Assembly: GCA_902580505.1 (NCBI GenBank)
Contig: CACHLB010000001.1
Location: forward strand, 1-64,000
Direction: 5' to 3'
Source of the DNA: an uncultured Pelagibacteraceae bacterium
GTDB lineage: Bacteria; Pseudomonadota; Alphaproteobacteria; Pelagibacterales; Pelagibacteraceae
DNA length: 64,000 nucleotides
The translations under genes were made by a program, and so were the position numbers. Under the pieces are notes generated by a model, which saw nothing but the letters and a program-made list of their open reading frames with translations, was not told the origin of the DNA and searched no databases. Below, in pieces: positions 9,632 to 20,019 of the stretch. Within the stretch, counting starts at the first letter, position 1. Each line of letters begins with the position of its first letter.

Positions 9632-9919
9632 ATGTCGCCTGATAAAAGAAAAAAATTAAACATATTAAGAAAAAAATTAGATCTTCTTGATAACAAATTA
9701 ATTAAATTGATAAAAATTAGGACTAACATAGTTAAAGATGTTCTTAAACTAAAAACCTACAAACATGAAATTGTTGATAAAAAAAGAATTTCAATAATTC
9801 TTAAAAATATCAAAAAGAAATCAATTAAAAACAAAATTGATCCAAAGATAACTAGTCGAATATGGAAAAATATGATTATGTCTTATATTGATTTTGAAAG
9901 AAGAAATTTTAAGAAATAA
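9632..9919 (+). CDS. chorismate mutase (AroQ type, stand-alone)
   Basis: 95 aa; LRKKLDLLDNKLIKLIKIRTNIVKDVLKLK and R-x-W-K-x-M-I-M-S-Y helix pattern. Confidence 0.8.
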   Translation: MSPDKRKKLNILRKKLDLLDNKLIKLIKIRTNIVKDVLKLKTYKHEIVDKKRISIILKNIKKKSIKNKIDPKITSRIWKNMIMSYIDFERRNFKK

Positions 9920-10111
9920 TTATTTACTATGCGGTGGAAGTTTCTTTTCAACAAAAACTTCATGCTTTCTTGTTGAAGGATTATATTTTCTAGCTTTAAG
10001 TTTAACTTTAGCTTTTTCACCACCTGCAGGCTTTTTTACATAATAAAAAAAAGGACTATCAGGTTTATCTTCAGGAACTAGTCTTACTTTAACATGAGTT
10101 TTTTTTGCCAT
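9920..10111 (-). CDS. rpmG: 50S ribosomal protein L33
   Basis: 63 aa; VKVRLVPEDKPDSPFFYYVKKP...KARKYNPSTRKHEVFVEKKLPPHSK. Confidence 0.9.
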   Translation of the reverse strand: MAKKTHVKVRLVPEDKPDSPFFYYVKKPAGGEKAKVKLKARKYNPSTRKHEVFVEKKLPPHSK

Positions 10112-10473
10112 TAACTTTTAATATTTTTAATTATATTTGATATTTTATTTAATCTTGTTTTAATATTTGTGTTGTTTATAGTTTTATTATAATTTTCGTC
10201 AAGTTCAGAATTCTGTTCATTTAGATATTTTCTTACACCATTTATTGTCATTCCTCTATTTTTTAAAAGGAATTGTATTTTTTTTAAAATATTAATTGTT
10301 TCAGAGTCGTAGTACCTTCTTTTACCAGAGAAAATATTTGGCTTAATTTGTTTAAATTCTTTTTCCCAAAATCTTATTGTATGGGTAGATAATTTACCAG
10401 TTTTTTTATTTACTAAATTTAATAATTTTGCCACCTCTCCTATACTTTTATATATCTTGTGATTTTCATTCAT
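10111..10473 (-). CDS. MerR family transcriptional regulator
   Basis: 120 aa; YKSIGEVAKLL...THTIRFWEKEFKQIKPNIFSGKRRYYDSETINILKKIQFLLKNRGMTINGVRKYL. Confidence 0.9.
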   Translation of the reverse strand: MNENHKIYKSIGEVAKLLNLVNKKTGKLSTHTIRFWEKEFKQIKPNIFSGKRRYYDSETINILKKIQFLLKNRGMTINGVRKYLNEQNSELDENYNKTINNTNIKTRLNKISNIIKNIKS

Positions 10474-10753
10474 TTATAAATTTTCTTAATTCTCTTGCGG
10501 GTTTAAAAAGAATAACATTTCTTTCAGATATCATGGCTTTTTCTAATGTTTTAGGATTTCTACCTAATCTACTTTTTTTATGTCTCAAAATGAAGGTTCC
10601 AAAATTAGAAATTTTAACTTTTTTATTTAAAATTAACTGATTTATTATAATTGAAAAAAAATCTTCTAATAAATTTTCACATACTTTTTTTGAAAATCCC
10701 AATTGCATGTAAATAGAATTAATAATTTCTTTTTTTGTTAAATTAATTCTCAT
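10466..10753 (-). CDS. ihfA: integration host factor alpha subunit
   Basis: 95 aa; LTKKEIINSIYMQLGFSKKVCENLLEDFF, KVKISNFGTFILRHKKSRLGRNPKT. Confidence 0.9.
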   Translation of the reverse strand: MRINLTKKEIINSIYMQLGFSKKVCENLLEDFFSIIINQLILNKKVKISNFGTFILRHKKSRLGRNPKTLEKAMISERNVILFKPARELRKFINE

Positions 10754-11761
10754 CTAGTTTATATTTTTTTTTATTTTATCAATTAAATTACTTTTTATAA
10801 TTTTTTCACAAACTTTTAAAGAATTTGCAAAACCTATCTCATCTGTAGATCCATGACTTTTTATAACAGGTTTATCTAAACCAAGTAAAATTGCTCCATT
10901 ATATAATCTTGGATCTAGTTTATTTTTAAAATTCTTTAAATTTTTTAAATTTAATAGTGACGATAATTTGCCTAATAGAGTTGAATTAAGTGCTAATTTT
11001 AATTCTGATGTAATAAAATTTGCTGTTCCCTCGGCTGTTTTTAATGCTACATTTCCTGTAAAACCATCGGTAACGATAACATTTACATCGCCTTTCATAA
11101 TTTGATTGCCTTCTATATAACCTTTAAATTCAAACAAAGAATTCTTTTTTTCATTTAAAATTTGAAAAGTATTTTTTATTGTATTATTACCTTTTAATTC
11201 TTCTGATCCAATATTTAATAATGCTACTTTTGGATCTTCATTTTCAAATAATGATTTATGTAATGCAGATCCCATTAAGCTAAAATCAACTAAGTTCTTT
11301 TCACTACATTCAACATTTGCTCCAAGGTCTAAAACTACATTCATTCCATTTTTGTTAGGCCATAATGCTGATAACGCTGGTTTATCTATTTGCTCAATCA
11401 TTTTTAAATTTAATTTAGCAATAACAAATAATGCTCCAGTATTGCCTGCAGAAACAATAGCATCTGATTCTTTATTTTTTAAACTTTCTATTGAAAGCCA
11501 CATACTTGTATCTTTACCTTTTTTGGCAGCTGCTAGAGGACTGTCTGTATCTTTAATGGCATTATCTGTATGAATAATTTTATAGCAACTATTGGATATA
11601 TTTAATTTATTTATTATTGGTTCTATAAGTTTTTTATTACCAAAAATATTATAAAATATATTGTTAGATATATTATTGTGAATTTTTATTCCTTTTATAA
11701 CTTTATAAGGTGAATTTTCTCCACCCATTGCATCTACTGCAATGTTAATAAGGTCTTTCAT
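10754..11761 (-). CDS. plsX: phosphate acyltransferase PlsX
   Basis: 335 aa; IAVDAMGGENSP, VSAGNTGALFVIA, VIVTDGFTGNVALKTAEG, HGSTDEIGFANSL. Confidence 0.97.
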   Translation of the reverse strand: MKDLINIAVDAMGGENSPYKVIKGIKIHNNISNNIFYNIFGNKKLIEPIINKLNISNSCYKIIHTDNAIKDTDSPLAAAKKGKDTSMWLSIESLKNKESDAIVSAGNTGALFVIAKLNLKMIEQIDKPALSALWPNKNGMNVVLDLGANVECSEKNLVDFSLMGSALHKSLFENEDPKVALLNIGSEELKGNNTIKNTFQILNEKKNSLFEFKGYIEGNQIMKGDVNVIVTDGFTGNVALKTAEGTANFITSELKLALNSTLLGKLSSLLNLKNLKNFKNKLDPRLYNGAILLGLDKPVIKSHGSTDEIGFANSLKVCEKIIKSNLIDKIKKNIN

Positions 11762-11770
11762 AATAAATAA

Positions 11771-11950
11771 TTAGTCTTTAGGGTCTAAAACTTGTCTTCC
11801 TTTATAGAAACCAGTTTTAAGATCCATATGATGAGATAATCTGTATTCACCAGTTTTTTTATCTTCAACAATATTTTTTGAAATTAAATTAGAATGAGAT
11901 CTTCTTTTACCAGATCTTGATTTAGTAGTTTTTCGTTTCGGAACAGCCAT
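11771..11950 (-). CDS. rpmF: 50S ribosomal protein L32
   Basis: 59 aa, not in the ORF track; own translation [59 protein letters not shown]. Confidence 0.97.
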   Translation of the reverse strand: MAVPKRKTTKSRSGKRRSHSNLISKNIVEDKKTGEYRLSHHMDLKTGFYKGRQVLDPKD

Positions 11951-11958
11951 AATAATAA

Positions 11959-12420
11959 TTAGAGGGTTATTATATCTTTTGTTAGACTTTTGAAAGCATT
12001 TTTTGACAAAAATAACCTATATTTTTCAAAGTAATTAAGGAGATTTTTGCCATTTGACATATTTGAAATATAAATTTTTAAAATTTCTAATTTTTCACTA
12101 TCATTTTTTAATTCCCAATCATCAATTTTATCAATTAAAGAAAATAAAAGGTTAATATAATCTTTCATTTTTTTATTTATTGTTGCATCTCCATAACCGA
12201 TTTCCCTTATAGATAACTCGATCTGTCTTATGCAAAAATCAAAGAATTTTTGAAGATTTTTCTTACTTTCAACTTTTTTATAGTTTTTAAGTAAAAAGCT
12301 TAAATGTAAGAATAATATTACCATTCTATCGTAAAATGAAACTTCAAGATTTTCGTAAAGATTTTTATTTCTGGTTAGTTTAATTAAATTATTGTAAATA
12401 TTTAAAAAATTATTATTCAT
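11959..12420 (-). CDS. ubiquinol-cytochrome c chaperone family protein (CBP3-like)
   Basis: 153 aa; [16 protein letters not shown]...[34 protein letters not shown]; divergent from bamE as in other alphaproteobacteria. Confidence 0.8.
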   Translation of the reverse strand: MNNNFLNIYNNLIKLTRNKNLYENLEVSFYDRMVILFLHLSFLLKNYKKVESKKNLQKFFDFCIRQIELSIREIGYGDATINKKMKDYINLLFSLIDKIDDWELKNDSEKLEILKIYISNMSNGKNLLNYFEKYRLFLSKNAFKSLTKDIITL

Positions 12421-12874
12421 GAAACTTTTATATTTAATATTATTTATATTTATAGTTAACTGCTCTGGAAATAAAGTATCAAATTATCATGGATCAAAGA
12501 TTCTTGAGGATAAATTTAATAAAATAGAAATTAATCAAACAAATAAAAATGATTTATTCAAATTAATTGGTCCTCCTTCTACAACTAGTGATTTTGATAA
12601 AAATAAATTGTACTATTTTGAAAGACTAAAAACAAATCAGTCTCTTTGGAAATTAGGAAAACAAAAAATTATAAAAAATAACATATTAATTGTAGAAATT
12701 GATAATTCTGGAATATTAAGAAGCAAAAAATTATTAAACCTAAATGATATGAATGATTTAAAATATTTTAAAAAAACCACAAAAAAAGAATTTGAGCAAG
12801 ATAACATTATTTACGGTGTTTTCTCATCGTTAAGAGAAAAAATTAATGCTCCAGCAAAAAAATTAAAAAAATAA
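12419..12874 (+). CDS. bamE: outer membrane assembly lipoprotein BamE (SmpA/OmlA family)
   Basis: 151 aa; lipoprotein signal ...FIVNCSG; LEDKFNKIEINQTNKNDLFKLIGPPSTTSDFDKNKLYYFE. Confidence 0.8.
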   Translation: MKLLYLILFIFIVNCSGNKVSNYHGSKILEDKFNKIEINQTNKNDLFKLIGPPSTTSDFDKNKLYYFERLKTNQSLWKLGKQKIIKNNILIVEIDNSGILRSKKLLNLNDMNDLKYFKKTTKKEFEQDNIIYGVFSSLREKINAPAKKLKK

Positions 12875-14974
12875 TTATCCTGCAATAACAGCTAGAAGTA
12901 ACAAAGCTACAATGTTTGTAATTTTAATCATTGGATTTACAGCAGGTCCAGCAGTATCTTTATAAGGATCTCCTACAGTATCGCCAGTCACAGCTGCTTT
13001 ATGAGCCTCCGATCCTTTGCCGCCAAATTTACCATCTTCTATATATTTTTTTGCATTATCCCATGCACCACCTCCAGCTGTCATTGATACAGCTACAAAT
13101 AGTCCAGTTATAATCACACCTAATAACATAGCACCAACAGATGATAAAGCTGCTACTTGACCGCCTATAGGTAAAATTATCATGTATAAAACAATAGGTG
13201 ATAATACAGGCAATAATGATGGCACAACCATTTCTTTTATTGCTGCTTTAGTTAATAAATCAACAAGTTTTCCATAATCAGGTTTTGCTTTTCTTTTCAT
13301 TATTCCAGGTATCTTTTTAAACTGTCTCCTAACCTCTATTACTACAGCACCGCCTGCTCTTCCGACAGCTTGCATACCCATAGAACCAAAAAGATATGGC
13401 AACATTCCACCAATTAATAAACCAACAACAACAAATGGGTTTGATAAATCAAAAGTTACTACTATTCCCTCAAGTTTAGAACCAGCTTCTTTTGAGAAAT
13501 GCTTTATGTCTTCTGTGTATGCTGCAAATAATACTAAGGCTCCTAGTCCAGCAGAACCAATGGCATAACCTTTAGTAACAGCTTTAGTAGTGTTTCCAAC
13601 AGCGTCCAGAGCATCTGTGGTTTTTCTAACATTTTTTGGTAGATTTGACATTTCAGCAATTCCGCCAGCATTATCTGTAACGGGACCATAAGCATCTAAA
13701 GCTACGACCATACCAGCAAGTGCAAGCATAGTTGTAACTGCGATAGCAATACCAAACAAACCAGCTATTGAGTTAGTTAGTAAAATTCCAGCTACAATTA
13801 TTATTGCTGGAATTGCTGTAGCTTCCATGGATATTGCTAAACCTTGAATTACATTAGTACCATGCCCTGTAGTTGATGACTCAGCAACACTTTTAACAGG
13901 TCTATAATCTGTACCAGTATAATATTCAGTTATCCAAATTAATAATCCCGTGATAATTAATCCGATAACTCCACAATAATATAAACTCATACCATTAAAT
14001 GAAACCCCATTTACTGAATAATTAGTATCTAATCCAATAACATAATCTGTTATTGGATATAAAATTATTAAAGATAAAATAGCTGTAGCGACAAAACCTT
14101 TATATAATGCATTCATAATATTTTTTGATTGTCCAAGTTTTACAAAAAAAGTACCTACTATAGATGTTAAAATACAAGCTGCACCAATACTTAACGGGTA
14201 AACCATCATATTTAAATCTGATACAAAGAATATTGATGATAGAACCATAGTCGCAACAATCGTAACTGCATACGTTTCAAATAAATCTGCAGCCATACCT
14301 GCACAATCACCAACATTGTCACCTACATTGTCTGCTATAACAGCAGGATTTCTAGGATCATCTTCTGGAATACCAGCTTCAACCTTACCAACTAAATCTG
14401 CGCCTACATCAGCGCCTTTTGTAAAAATTCCACCACCTAATCTTGCGAAAATAGATATCAAAGAAGCACCAAAACCTAGCGCTACTAATGCATTTACAAT
14501 TTCTCTTTCATCAACACCAGCTGACAATAATATATAATAATAAACTGCAATTGCTAATAAAGCTAAACCAGCAACTAGCATTCCTGTAATTGCTCCAGAT
14601 TTAAAAGCTATTGAAAGTCCTTGAGATAAACCTTTTCTAGATGCTTCTGCAGTTCTAACGTTAGCTTGAACAGATACTAACATTCCAACATAGCCAGCTA
14701 TACCTGATAAAGCTGCTCCAATTAAATATCCAATTCCAACTAATAATGAAAATGCAAAACTAATTATAACTAAAACAACAACACCAACAATAGCTATAGT
14801 TTTATATTGTCTGTTTAAATAAGCTTTTGCACCTATCTGAATAGCAGAAGCTATCTCTTGCATCTTGGCATTACCTGCACTTGCATTCAAAATTGAAGAA
14901 CCTGTAACAAATCCATAAACAATGGATAAAATTCCAGCAAAAATTGTGTATAATAAGATGGTATCAACAGACAT
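12875..14974 (-). CDS. hppA: membrane-bound proton-translocating pyrophosphatase, K+-insensitive type
   Basis: 699 aa; [53 protein letters not shown] signature of the K+-insensitive class. Confidence 0.98.
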   Translation of the reverse strand: MSVDTILLYTIFAGILSIVYGFVTGSSILNASAGNAKMQEIASAIQIGAKAYLNRQYKTIAIVGVVVLVIISFAFSLLVGIGYLIGAALSGIAGYVGMLVSVQANVRTAEASRKGLSQGLSIAFKSGAITGMLVAGLALLAIAVYYYILLSAGVDEREIVNALVALGFGASLISIFARLGGGIFTKGADVGADLVGKVEAGIPEDDPRNPAVIADNVGDNVGDCAGMAADLFETYAVTIVATMVLSSIFFVSDLNMMVYPLSIGAACILTSIVGTFFVKLGQSKNIMNALYKGFVATAILSLIILYPITDYVIGLDTNYSVNGVSFNGMSLYYCGVIGLIITGLLIWITEYYTGTDYRPVKSVAESSTTGHGTNVIQGLAISMEATAIPAIIIVAGILLTNSIAGLFGIAIAVTTMLALAGMVVALDAYGPVTDNAGGIAEMSNLPKNVRKTTDALDAVGNTTKAVTKGYAIGSAGLGALVLFAAYTEDIKHFSKEAGSKLEGIVVTFDLSNPFVVVGLLIGGMLPYLFGSMGMQAVGRAGGAVVIEVRRQFKKIPGIMKRKAKPDYGKLVDLLTKAAIKEMVVPSLLPVLSPIVLYMIILPIGGQVAALSSVGAMLLGVIITGLFVAVSMTAGGGAWDNAKKYIEDGKFGGKGSEAHKAAVTGDTVGDPYKDTAGPAVNPMIKITNIVALLLLAVIAG

Positions 14975-15056
14975 ATAATTCCTTAAATAAGTGTTTTAGT
15001 TATTTTTTAAAATGCGGACATTACAAAAAAGATTATAAAAGGCAATATTTAACTTC

Positions 15057-16016
15057 TTAGAATATATGAGAATAACCCTGATATTTAAGGTATTTTATTG
15101 GAATTCTCCTATTATCTAATAAGTATTTTTTTGATTTAGTATTAATTTGCCCAATTATAGAAATTTTTTGATTCATTTTAGATGATAAAGTTTTTATGTA
15201 TTTTCTCTTTGACTTAGAAGCTGTAAATAAAATTTGATAATCATCACCATTGAATAAATAGTCTAATTTCTTCAGTTTTTTGTGTTTAATTAAATGTTTT
15301 AAATGATTTGATATAGGGATCTTATCTATATCGATTAAATAACCAAGTTTTTGTTTATTTATTAATTTATTCAGATCAGTTACCAATCCATCAGATACAT
15401 CCATAGAGCAGTTTGCAATTTTAAAAAGATGTAAACTAAACTTTATAGGTAGATTAGGTGAATAATATTTATCAATAAAATATTTTTTTTTATTTGAATT
15501 TAATTTGATTTTATTTTGTAAAGCTTTTAATCCAATATAACTATCACCTATATTGCCTGTTACATAAATATCATCTCCAATTTTAGCTTTGTTTCTGTAA
15601 ACAATTTTATTTGAATATCCTAAAGAAATAATTGTAAAACTTAGATTTTTTGAGGATGTAGTATCACCACCTGATAATTTTATGTTAAATCTATTTTGTT
15701 CATTTGATAAAGATTTGTTGATTAATGACATATTTTTTTTTGTAAAATGTTTTTTGTTACCCGAGCCAGCTAAAAAGAAATAATTTGGCTTTACACCTTT
15801 GGCATAAATGTCTGATATAGATGATCTTATTATTTTTCTAATAACAAGATCAGGTTTATTAAAATTTAAAAAGTGTATACCCTCATTATAAGTATCAACA
15901 GAGATAACTAGTTTTTTATTTTTATCGAAAAAAACATCATCATTTAAATTAAGCGAAGATGGATTATTTTTAGATAATTGTTTTAAATAACTATTTATTA
16001 AGAATTCTTCATTCAT
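15057..16016 (-). CDS. thiL: thiamine-monophosphate kinase
   Basis: 319 aa; LNDDVFFDKNKKLVISVDTYNEGIHF, SDIYAKGVKP, LSGGDTTSSKNLSFTI, DVSDGLVTDLNKL. Confidence 0.95.
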   Translation of the reverse strand: MNEEFLINSYLKQLSKNNPSSLNLNDDVFFDKNKKLVISVDTYNEGIHFLNFNKPDLVIRKIIRSSISDIYAKGVKPNYFFLAGSGNKKHFTKKNMSLINKSLSNEQNRFNIKLSGGDTTSSKNLSFTIISLGYSNKIVYRNKAKIGDDIYVTGNIGDSYIGLKALQNKIKLNSNKKKYFIDKYYSPNLPIKFSLHLFKIANCSMDVSDGLVTDLNKLINKQKLGYLIDIDKIPISNHLKHLIKHKKLKKLDYLFNGDDYQILFTASKSKRKYIKTLSSKMNQKISIIGQINTKSKKYLLDNRRIPIKYLKYQGYSHIF

Positions 16017-16411
16017 CAGTTTCTTAATTTCTTTGAAATTTTATCAAGCAAAGCATTTAAGTATTTTGTTTGTGATAAATCGATAAAGAAATTAGAAGCA
16101 TTAAGGTATTCTTTGATAATTATCTTTGAGGATATTTTTGGTTTATACATTAATTCAAAAATCGCACTTTTTATTATTACTTGAAAAACTTTATCTAGGT
16201 TTGATATTTTTAAATCCTCATTTAAATGATTTATAATTTCCTCATGAATTACGTCATCTCTTTCAATTGTACCGTTTACTACATCTTTTATAAATTTTTT
16301 AAAACGATGTTTTGGAAAATTTAATTCTACTTCATTGTTATAATACTTGCTGTAAAGCTTCTGAATTATAATGACTCTTGGATTATTTTTTTTACTAAAA
16401 TGAAGCGGCAT
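16016..16411 (-). CDS. nusB: transcription antitermination protein NusB
   Basis: 131 aa; IIKSAIFELMYKPKISSKIIIKEYLNASNFF; between ribH and thiL. Confidence 0.9.
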   Translation of the reverse strand: MPLHFSKKNNPRVIIIQKLYSKYYNNEVELNFPKHRFKKFIKDVVNGTIERDDVIHEEIINHLNEDLKISNLDKVFQVIIKSAIFELMYKPKISSKIIIKEYLNASNFFIDLSQTKYLNALLDKISKKLRN

Positions 16412-16412
16412 T

Positions 16413-16799
16413 CTATAAAGATAATATTGTTTTTACTGCGTTAGCTGCTTCTCTACCCTTTTTGCCACGTGCTATAGCTTGATTTTTATTTAAACAAGTA
16501 ATTATTCCATTACCAACAGGTTTTTTTGACTCTACAGATATATTCATAATTGCATCAGTCGTTGATTTAGATATAAAATCAAAATGAGGCGTTTGACCTT
16601 TAATTACACATCCAAGTGCTACAAAACCATGATATTTTTTTAAATTTTTAGAAATAACTACGGGTATCTCAAATACACCTGGAACAGAGATTACATTAAT
16701 CTTTGCAAAATTCTTTAGTTCATTCTTAGCACTTTTAAGAAGAGCAGTTGAAATATCTTTGTAATAGTTTGCTTGTATAATTAATACTTTATTTTTCAT
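16413..16799 (-). CDS. ribH: 6,7-dimethyl-8-ribityllumazine synthase
   Basis: 128 aa; VPGVFEIPVVISKNL, ALGCVIKGQTPHFDFIS, PVGNGIITCLNKNQA. Confidence 0.95.
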   Translation of the reverse strand: MKNKVLIIQANYYKDISTALLKSAKNELKNFAKINVISVPGVFEIPVVISKNLKKYHGFVALGCVIKGQTPHFDFISKSTTDAIMNISVESKKPVGNGIITCLNKNQAIARGKKGREAANAVKTILSL

Positions 16800-17899
16800 T
16801 TTATTATTTCTTGTTTAATGATCTTGATACCATAACCATCCAACCCAACAACCTTTTTTAAAGTTCTAGTAACTAATATCATTTTCTTTATTTTTAATGA
16901 TTTAATTATTTGAGCTCCAATACCATAACTTTTTATTAATTGATCCTTTTCCTTAGTTTTAGTCTTTTTATCTTTAAATTCTTTAAGTGTTTGAGTAACA
17001 GATTTTAAATTTGGATCTCTTATAAAAATCATAACGCAATTACTATATTTTTTAAAATATTTTAAAGTTTTTTCAAATGAGTTAGGAAGTTTTTGATTAA
17101 TTAGATAATTTTGAACTACATTAGATGAAATGACTCTAACTCTTGGTGATTTACTTTTATTAACTTTGCCCTTAACTAATGCAAAATGTTCAGAACCATC
17201 AATTGAGTTCTCAAAAACATAAATTTTAAATTTTTGATTATTTAAATCAATTGTAGATGTTTTTTTTAATTTAATAAGATTTTCTTTTCTTAGTCTGTAT
17301 GAAATTAAATCCTCGATTTTAGCAATATGAAGTTTATGTTTGCTTGCAAATTTTAGTAAGTCATCACCTTTTGCCATCGAACCATCTTCATTCATAATCT
17401 CACATATTACAGCAGCTGGAATTTTGTTGCCAAGTCTAGCTATGTCGACAGATGCTTCTGTATGACCGGCTCTAACTAACACTCCTCCTTCTCGAGAGAT
17501 AATTGGAAATACGTGACCAGGAGAAACTATTTCATTTTTTTTTACATTTTTTTTTGTAGCAACTTTTATTGTTCGTGATCGGTCCTTAGCTGAAATACCA
17601 GTAGTTATACCCTTCTTGGCTTCTATTGAAATGGTAAAGGCTGTTTGATTTCTCGATTGATTAACAGGAGCCATAAATGTTAGCCCAAGTTTGTTTGCTT
17701 GATTTTTATTTAGTGTTAGACAAATTAAACCTCTGCCGTTTTTCGCCATAAAGTTAATTTTTTTAGAATTAACATCACTGGCATTAAATACTAAATCCCC
17801 CTCATTTTCTCGATTTTCATCGTCAACAAGAATATACATTCCTCCTTTTTTTGAGATAGAAATAATCTTTTCTATTGGGCTAAATTTATTTTTTATCAT
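16796..17899 (-). CDS. 3,4-dihydroxy-2-butanone 4-phosphate synthase fused to a degenerate GTP cyclohydrolase II-like domain (RibBX type)
   Basis: N-term DHBP synthase: VDDENRENEGDLVFNA, RAGHTEASVDIARL, VICEIMNEDGSMAKGDDL; C-term aligns with RibA but lacks the Cys triad. Confidence 0.9.
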   Translation of the reverse strand: MIKNKFSPIEKIISISKKGGMYILVDDENRENEGDLVFNASDVNSKKINFMAKNGRGLICLTLNKNQANKLGLTFMAPVNQSRNQTAFTISIEAKKGITTGISAKDRSRTIKVATKKNVKKNEIVSPGHVFPIISREGGVLVRAGHTEASVDIARLGNKIPAAVICEIMNEDGSMAKGDDLLKFASKHKLHIAKIEDLISYRLRKENLIKLKKTSTIDLNNQKFKIYVFENSIDGSEHFALVKGKVNKSKSPRVRVISSNVVQNYLINQKLPNSFEKTLKYFKKYSNCVMIFIRDPNLKSVTQTLKEFKDKKTKTKEKDQLIKSYGIGAQIIKSLKIKKMILVTRTLKKVVGLDGYGIKIIKQEIIK

Positions 17900-18479
17900 T
17901 AATAAATTTTTTTACATATTTAGACAAAATATCAATTTCAATATTAACTAAATCATTTTTTTTAATGTTTGCTAAATTTGTAAGTTTTAGTGTATGTGGA
18001 ATAACCCAAATTTCAAATTTATTCTTCTTTATCTTGGCTATGGTTAAAGATACGCCATTTATCAAGATTGATGCTTTCTCAACTAAAAATTTATAAAATT
18101 TTTTATCAATACTAAATTCGTAAATTGTAGATTTATCCACATTGGTTAAATTTGTAACTTTGCTTACTGTATCAACATGACCTTGACAAATATGACCTGA
18201 AATATTTTGTCCATACTTTAAAGGTAGTTCTAAATTAACATAATCACCAACATTAGATTTCTTAAATTTTGATTTTCTAATAGTTTCATTTGATAAATAA
18301 AATTCAGATATACCTTTTTTATATGATATTAATGTTAGGCAGACACCATCACAGGAAATAGATATTCCCAATTGCTTATTAGTTAAATTTAATTTTGACT
18401 TGATAAAGACGTTAATTCCTTTAGCTCTTTTGGTAATATTTGTAATTTTACCTTTATTAAAAATTATTCCATTAAACAT
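17886..18479 (-). CDS. ribE: riboflavin synthase alpha subunit
   Basis: 197 aa; MFNGIIFNKGKI, SCDGVCLTL, GHICQGHVDTVSKV, LINGVSLTIAKI. Confidence 0.95.
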   Translation of the reverse strand: MFNGIIFNKGKITNITKRAKGINVFIKSKLNLTNKQLGISISCDGVCLTLISYKKGISEFYLSNETIRKSKFKKSNVGDYVNLELPLKYGQNISGHICQGHVDTVSKVTNLTNVDKSTIYEFSIDKKFYKFLVEKASILINGVSLTIAKIKKNKFEIWVIPHTLKLTNLANIKKNDLVNIEIDILSKYVKKFINDKK

Positions 18480-19574
18480 TTACTGATACCTAAAAAGTTT
18501 TTCTTTATCTAAAAAAGTATTAATTTGCGATCTTTTTTTAAATTTTTTAGACAATAAATCAATAAAAGAATTCAAAGTAACCGAATTTTTTAAATTAATT
18601 TTATTATCAGCTTTGAATAAATAGAAATCATTTATTAAATTGTTGTTTAAAAAAGATTTTAAAAGATTTGGACCCGACTCAAGTAATAAATTTGCATAAC
18701 CTAATGAGTATATTTTTTTTAAAATGGTATTTAAATCAAAACTATTATTTTCTATTTTCATAAAAATAAGTTTTGCATTTTTATTTTTAAATTTATTAAT
18801 AATATTTTTATCTTTTTTATTGTGAAAAATATAAGTTTTATTTGAGTTAGGTTTTAATACTTTGGAATTTATTCTAGTCTTCAAATCTTTATCAATAATA
18901 AATTTTACTGGTGAAAACTTTTCTAAACCTTGAATTCTACAATTTAAATTAGGATTGTCAGAGTTAATAGTTTTGTAAGATGTTAAAATTGCTTGATTTC
19001 TATATCTTAATAAATGAGACACTTTATGAGAATGTTCATTTGTAATTTTTTTTTTAAATAAATAAATTTTATTATTCTTGGAAACAGCTAATTTTCCAGT
19101 AACGTATGGAATATCATTAAATTTTGAAAATTTATAATCTTTATAAAATTGATTTGCCTCATTTTTAATTAAACCAATTTTAGCCATAATATTATTTTTT
19201 TTTAAAACACCTTTTGTTTTTTTTGCTGTTCGTTTATCAAAATCTTCAATGGAATAATTAACTAATTTAATCTTTTTTTTTATAATAATGTTTGTACAAG
19301 GTGGTGTTTTTCCATAATGAATACAGGGTTCTAATGTTACATACATATTTGAATTTTTGAAATTTATTTTATTATTTTTTAAGGCAGCTACTTCAGCATG
19401 AGGTCTGCCATTAATATCTGTCTTTCCGTAAGAAATGATTTCATCTTTATGGGTTACTACACATCCAACCGATGGATTTAATCCTGTTAACCCTTTATTT
19501 TGATTGGCAAGTTCTAGTGCCAATCTCATGAATGCTTTATTTTTTTCTGATGATTTATCTTTTCTTAAAGACAT
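18480..19574 (-). CDS. ribD: bifunctional diaminohydroxyphosphoribosylaminopyrimidine deaminase / reductase
   Basis: [61 protein letters not shown]; start moved from 19637 to internal Met to limit overlap with nrdR. Confidence 0.93.
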   Translation of the reverse strand: MSLRKDKSSEKNKAFMRLALELANQNKGLTGLNPSVGCVVTHKDEIISYGKTDINGRPHAEVAALKNNKINFKNSNMYVTLEPCIHYGKTPPCTNIIIKKKIKLVNYSIEDFDKRTAKKTKGVLKKNNIMAKIGLIKNEANQFYKDYKFSKFNDIPYVTGKLAVSKNNKIYLFKKKITNEHSHKVSHLLRYRNQAILTSYKTINSDNPNLNCRIQGLEKFSPVKFIIDKDLKTRINSKVLKPNSNKTYIFHNKKDKNIINKFKNKNAKLIFMKIENNSFDLNTILKKIYSLGYANLLLESGPNLLKSFLNNNLINDFYLFKADNKINLKNSVTLNSFIDLLSKKFKKRSQINTFLDKEKLFRYQ

Positions 19575-20013
19575 CGATTTTATCAACAAATTGAACGAAG
19601 TCTTTTTCTTCTCTAAAATTTCTATATACTGATGCAAATCTTACATAAGCAACTGGGTCCAATTCTTTTAATCCGTCCATTACCATTGTGCCTATTGTGT
19701 TCGAAGAAATTTCACTTTGACCAAATTCTTCTAATGATCGAGAAATTTTAGAAATAAATTTTTCTACTGTTTCAGTATCAAGAGGTCTTTTTTTTAGAGC
19801 TACATAAATGGATTTAGACAATTTATCTCTATCAAATGGAGATTTTCTTCCATTTTTTTTTACAATTGTTAGCTCACGAAATTGAACTCTTTCAAATGTA
19901 GTAAATCTTTGACCACAGCTACAAAGCCTCCTTCTTCTTATAGCTGTTCCATCTTCAGTAGGTCTAGAATCTACAACTGAAGTTTCACCTTTTTTATCAC
20001 AGGGACAAATCAT
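19555..20013 (-). CDS. nrdR: transcriptional repressor NrdR
   Basis: 152 aa; [42 protein letters not shown]. Confidence 0.97.
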   Translation of the reverse strand: MICPCDKKGETSVVDSRPTEDGTAIRRRRLCSCGQRFTTFERVQFRELTIVKKNGRKSPFDRDKLSKSIYVALKKRPLDTETVEKFISKISRSLEEFGQSEISSNTIGTMVMDGLKELDPVAYVRFASVYRNFREEKDFVQFVDKIDVFKKR

Positions 20014-20019
20014 AATTCA

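Noticed and set aside
10428-10640. 70-aa + ORF antisense to merR/ihfA
   Set aside because: Shadow of two confident genes.
11352-11573. 73-aa + ORF inside plsX
   Set aside because: Antisense shadow ORF.
12931-14537. Two + ORFs (12931-13113, 14316-14537) inside hppA
   Set aside because: Shadow of the highly conserved pyrophosphatase.
14975-15056. Possible regulatory RNA or promoter upstream of hppA
   Set aside because: Contains a TATAAT-like box on the minus strand but no credible -35 or conserved structure visible; AT-rich background makes it uninformative.
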